A program made the position numbers and the translations under genes. From NCBI RefSeq assembly GCF_003628505.1, contig NZ_RBZP01000004.1, positions 62,001 through 126,000 on the forward strand: a DNA stretch of 64,000 nucleotides. Reading direction: 5' to 3'. A model generated the notes under the pieces. That model had not been told where the DNA came from. It searched no databases and was given only the letters and a program-made list of their open reading frames with translations. This document shows positions 63,005 through 64,000 of this stretch, in pieces (within the stretch, counting starts at the first letter, position 1; the number at the start of each line of letters is the position of its first letter). This DNA comes from Oceanobacillus halophilus. GTDB lineage: Bacteria > Bacillota > Bacilli > Bacillales > Amphibacillaceae.

Positions 63005-64000
63005 TTGACTGAAAAGCTTAATCTTACAATAGAAAAAGTAGTAAATTCGGCTAACGATACATTAAAAAACAAATGGAATTTCAACATTGGATGGAAGTTT
63101 AAAAAAGCAGATATACCCGGTGCCGATAAACCTGCCTTTAATGATTCCGACTGGGAAACGGTTAGTGCACCACACACCTTCAACGATATCGATACCTTCG
63201 ATAATTACATGGAAGGCGGACATAATGGGGAGCGCAATATGTTCACCGGGAAAACGTGGTACCGCAAGTATTTCAAGCTGAACAAGGAAGATGAAGATAA
63301 GAAAATATTCATTGAATTTGAAGGCGTTCGACAGGCTGCAGATGTTTATATCAATGGGAAGAAACTCGAAGGAAAATACGAGAATGGTTTTATCCCATTT
63401 GGCTTTGATTTAACACCATATGTAACCTTTGGGGACACAGAAAATGTGTTAGCGATCATGGTAGATAACACGTTCCCCTATAAAACAGAAGAAACAGGAG
63501 ATATCTTAAGCTGGCATGATTCGCACTGGCATCCAACGCATGGTGGGATTTATCGAAACGTTTACCTTCATATCAAAGATAAATTGCATATCACCTTGCC
63601 ACTGTACAGCTTTTTAAAAACTCAAGGCACCTACGTGTATGCAACAGATATCAAAGAAGATTCCGCCGATGTTCATGTAGAAGCCGAAGTAATTAACGGA
63701 CATGACACGTCCAAAACGACTGATTTTGTTACGGAGGTACTGGACCGGGATGGAAACGTTGTCTTAACGATGAATGAAAGCCGGGAATTAGCAAGTGGCG
63801 AAAAGGTTATTTTCCATACAGCTGGTCATTTAACAGACATCCATCGTTGGTTCCCAGTTCATCCCTATGTTTACACGGTTCGCTCCAAATTAGTTGTCGA
63901 TGAAGAAGTAGTCGACACTCAAGAAACGCCATTCGGAATCCGGACGTTTGAATTTACCAATAATCAAGGCTTCTTTATCAATGGTCAGCCTCTGAAGCTA
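63005..64000 (+). CDS. Glycoside hydrolase family 2 enzyme (beta-galactosidase/glucuronidase type), 3' truncated
   Basis: 332 codons are visible and the frame is open at the window end. Order: sugar-binding jelly-roll (about 15-200) with NKWNFNIGWKF, GKTWYRKYFKLN, FEGVRQAADVYINGKKL and HPTHGGIYRNVYL; then an Ig-like domain (about 215-310); then FGIRTFEFTNNQGFFINGQ, which leads into the TIM barrel. The catalytic Glu residues lie beyond the window. The start is TTG at 63005 with AAGGAGG 10 bases upstream; an ATG at 62998 opens only a three-codon frame. No signal peptide, so it is intracellular. Specificity cannot be read. Confidence 0.85.
   Translation, partial: MTEKLNLTIEKVVNSANDTLKNKWNFNIGWKFKKADIPGADKPAFNDSDWETVSAPHTFNDIDTFDNYMEGGHNGERNMFTGKTWYRKYFKLNKEDEDKKIFIEFEGVRQAADVYINGKKLEGKYENGFIPFGFDLTPYVTFGDTENVLAIMVDNTFPYKTEETGDILSWHDSHWHPTHGGIYRNVYLHIKDKLHITLPLYSFLKTQGTYVYATDIKEDSADVHVEAEVINGHDTSKTTDFVTEVLDRDGNVVLTMNESRELASGEKVIFHTAGHLTDIHRWFPVHPYVYTVRSKLVVDEEVVDTQETPFGIRTFEFTNNQGFFINGQPLKL

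Overview
The window is AT-rich DNA of a Gram-positive bacterium, most likely a halotolerant Bacillaceae member (Oceanobacillus, Virgibacillus or Gracilibacillus type). The basis is the AGGAGG-type ribosome binding sites, frequent TTG and GTG starts, the teichoic acid genes tagO, tagA, tagB, tagD, tagF and tagGH, LytR-CpsA-Psr and CsaB proteins, GW- and LysM-type wall hydrolases, and dispersed Bacillaceae-style intergenic repeats. The genus is an inference. I found no rRNA, tRNA, CRISPR array or complete transposase.

Almost everything here serves the cell envelope. Left part (1-19.8 kb): a truncated TPR/InlB-repeat surface protein; a TPR-kinase-coiled-coil protein; a GtrA/GtrB/GtrII glycosylation trio; a large LysM/peptidoglycan-binding/SpoIID protein; then a leftward surface-polysaccharide block (two family-2 and one family-4 glycosyltransferases, an asparagine-synthetase-like protein, UDP-GlcNAc 2-epimerase, a flippase, a CapA-like protein).

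Central part (20-45.7 kb) is a wall teichoic acid locus: an LCP ligase, the initiating enzyme TagO, a glycerophosphodiesterase, the TagGH exporter followed by a membrane-anchored beta-propeller, a TagF-like transferase, GalU, two GW-repeat autolysins (amidase and glucosaminidase) that look like the two halves of staphylococcal Atl, a TagE-like glucosyltransferase, two very long TagF-like proteins, and the divergent tagD-tagB pair. No ribitol-phosphate genes are seen, so a poly(glycerol phosphate) polymer glycosylated from UDP-glucose is the simplest reading.

Right part (45.9-59.8 kb): a tightly coupled operon tagA / flippase-DUF5693 fusion / csaB / GH26-like glycosidase, which joins teichoic-acid linkage chemistry to pyruvylated secondary wall polymer genes. 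A second tagO-glycerophosphodiesterase set and a second tagD-tagB pair follow, then an O-antigen-ligase-like membrane protein and a 5xLysM SleB/CwlJ hydrolase.

The segment 59.9-63.0 kb is a gene graveyard with decayed GNAT and choice-of-anchor I genes, a regularly spaced array of four palindromes, and a dispersed repeat. The window ends inside a GH2 glycosidase gene. Copies of one long dispersed palindromic repeat lie near 1.7-2.1, 13.0-13.5 and 62.4-62.8 kb.
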